A stretch of 6,198 nt of DNA, taken from Rhodobacterales bacterium UBA3089 (GTDB lineage: Bacteria > Pseudomonadota > Alphaproteobacteria > Rhodobacterales > Rhodobacteraceae). The stretch is from NCBI GenBank assembly GCA_002367255.1, contig DFBD01000120.1, positions 1,574-7,771 of the forward strand, written 5' to 3'. The notes below the pieces were generated by a model. It made no database searches. It saw only the letters and a program-made list of their open reading frames with translations, and was not told where the DNA came from. This document shows, one piece after another, positions 5,682-6,198 of the stretch. Position numbers and translations under genes: made by a program. Positions within the stretch are counted from its first letter, which is position 1; each line of letters begins with the position of its first letter.

Positions 5682-6198
5682 ACGATCCTTTGAGGGAGGC
5701 CACCCTTTCGCGGGTCATAAGCCTTCCGCTGCTTGTGTTGTATGGTCTTGGTGTCACGATTGGCGCGGGCATTTATGTTCTGGTCGGCGAAACGGCCGCG
5801 CAGGCGGGTATGTACGCGCCGCTGTCGTTTATCTTTGCGGCCATTGTGATGGCTTTTAGTGCCGGAACCTTTGCCGAGCTAAGTGTGCGTTTCCCGCAAA
5901 GCGCGGGGGAGGCGATTTATGTTAAGGAAGGGTTAAGGTCCGAGGGCTTGTCACTGTTGACCGGTGGCATTGTGCTGTTGTCCGCGACCGTTGCTGCCGC
6001 GACGATTACGTTGGGTGGGACTGGGTACGTTCTGGAATTGCTGGACCTTCCACGTGCGCTTGTTATCACTTCAATCGTGCTTGTGATGGGCGGTATCGCG
6101 GCGTGGGGTGTTAAGGAATCCGTAATTTTTGCGGCTGTTTTCACTGTTCTGGAGATATTGGGCCTGCTGGTTATCATTGGTGCGGGGTTCTGGGCGCA
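5678..6198 (+). CDS. APC-superfamily amino acid permease, N-terminal part
   Basis: The frame starting at the ATG at 5678 stays open for 173 codons to the end of the window, so the gene is cut off here at its 3' end. The protein is strongly hydrophobic, with about five predicted membrane segments: roughly 14-36, 46-68, 91-118, 126-145 and 147-172. The first holds GVTIGAGIYVLVG (25-37), the unwound Gly-rich TM1 motif that binds the amino group and carboxylate of substrates in APC transporters, followed by FAELSVRFPQSAGEAIYV (65-82), the conserved loop and TM3 start. This resembles cationic amino acid transporter/YfnA-like members rather than the AAT group, but the substrate cannot be assigned. 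The start overlaps the small gene's stop by 4 bases (ATGA) and has AGAAGG (5668-5673) as a ribosome binding site, indicating translational coupling. Confidence 0.9.
   Translation, partial: MNDPLREATLSRVISLPLLVLYGLGVTIGAGIYVLVGETAAQAGMYAPLSFIFAAIVMAFSAGTFAELSVRFPQSAGEAIYVKEGLRSEGLSLLTGGIVLLSATVAAATITLGGTGYVLELLDLPRALVITSIVLVMGGIAAWGVKESVIFAAVFTVLEILGLLVIIGAGFWA

Noticed and set aside
5092..5772. Minus-strand open frame (226 codons) opposite the dksA-like gene, the small gene and the permease start
   Set aside because: No domain, and the + strand genes here have ribosome binding sites, a zinc finger and membrane motifs.

Overview
The window looks like a piece of an alphaproteobacterial chromosome, most likely Rhodobacterales (Roseobacter group). 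This is inferred from the gene order phoH-ybeY-corC-lnt-metK-trmB, from the protein sequences (for example the soluble CBS-domain CorC opening MGDTKDGSS), and from a moderate-to-high GC content judged by eye. Every gene is on the + strand and almost every base is coding. There is no sign of an insertion sequence, prophage, tRNA, rRNA or CRISPR array.

Region 1 (1-3036) is the conserved cluster known from E. coli as ybeZ-ybeY-ybeX-lnt. It holds the 3' end of a PhoH-like ATPase, the rRNA-processing endoribonuclease YbeY (overlapping phoH by 8 bases), a CorC/YbeX-type CBS-pair protein, and apolipoprotein N-acyltransferase Lnt. Spacing is tight (8-base overlap, 45 bases, 5 bases), so one transcript is likely. 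It joins RNA quality control, ion-linked CBS sensing and lipoprotein maturation.

Region 2 (3037-5049) is a new transcription unit. A 114-base gap carries a plausible promoter whose -35 overlaps a perfect 8-base palindrome. Then comes metK (S-adenosylmethionine synthetase), best started at a TTG with a strong ribosome binding site rather than at the upstream ATG. trmB (tRNA m7G46 methyltransferase, a SAM user) follows 6 bases later. The pair thus makes SAM and uses it. I could not fit a known SAM riboswitch to the leader.

Region 3 (5050-6198) holds a short DksA/TraR-type C4 zinc-finger protein, a 67-residue acidic helical protein of unknown function, and the 5' part of an APC-superfamily amino acid permease. 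The permease start overlaps the stop of the small gene (ATGA). A stringent-response-like regulator, a small helical protein and an amino acid transporter in one apparent operon is the least ordinary part of the window.

Overall this is mostly core, housekeeping DNA. No clearly new system is visible. The items most worth a second look are the TTG start and leader of metK, the small helical protein beside the DksA-like gene, and an 8-C homopolymer inside corC.
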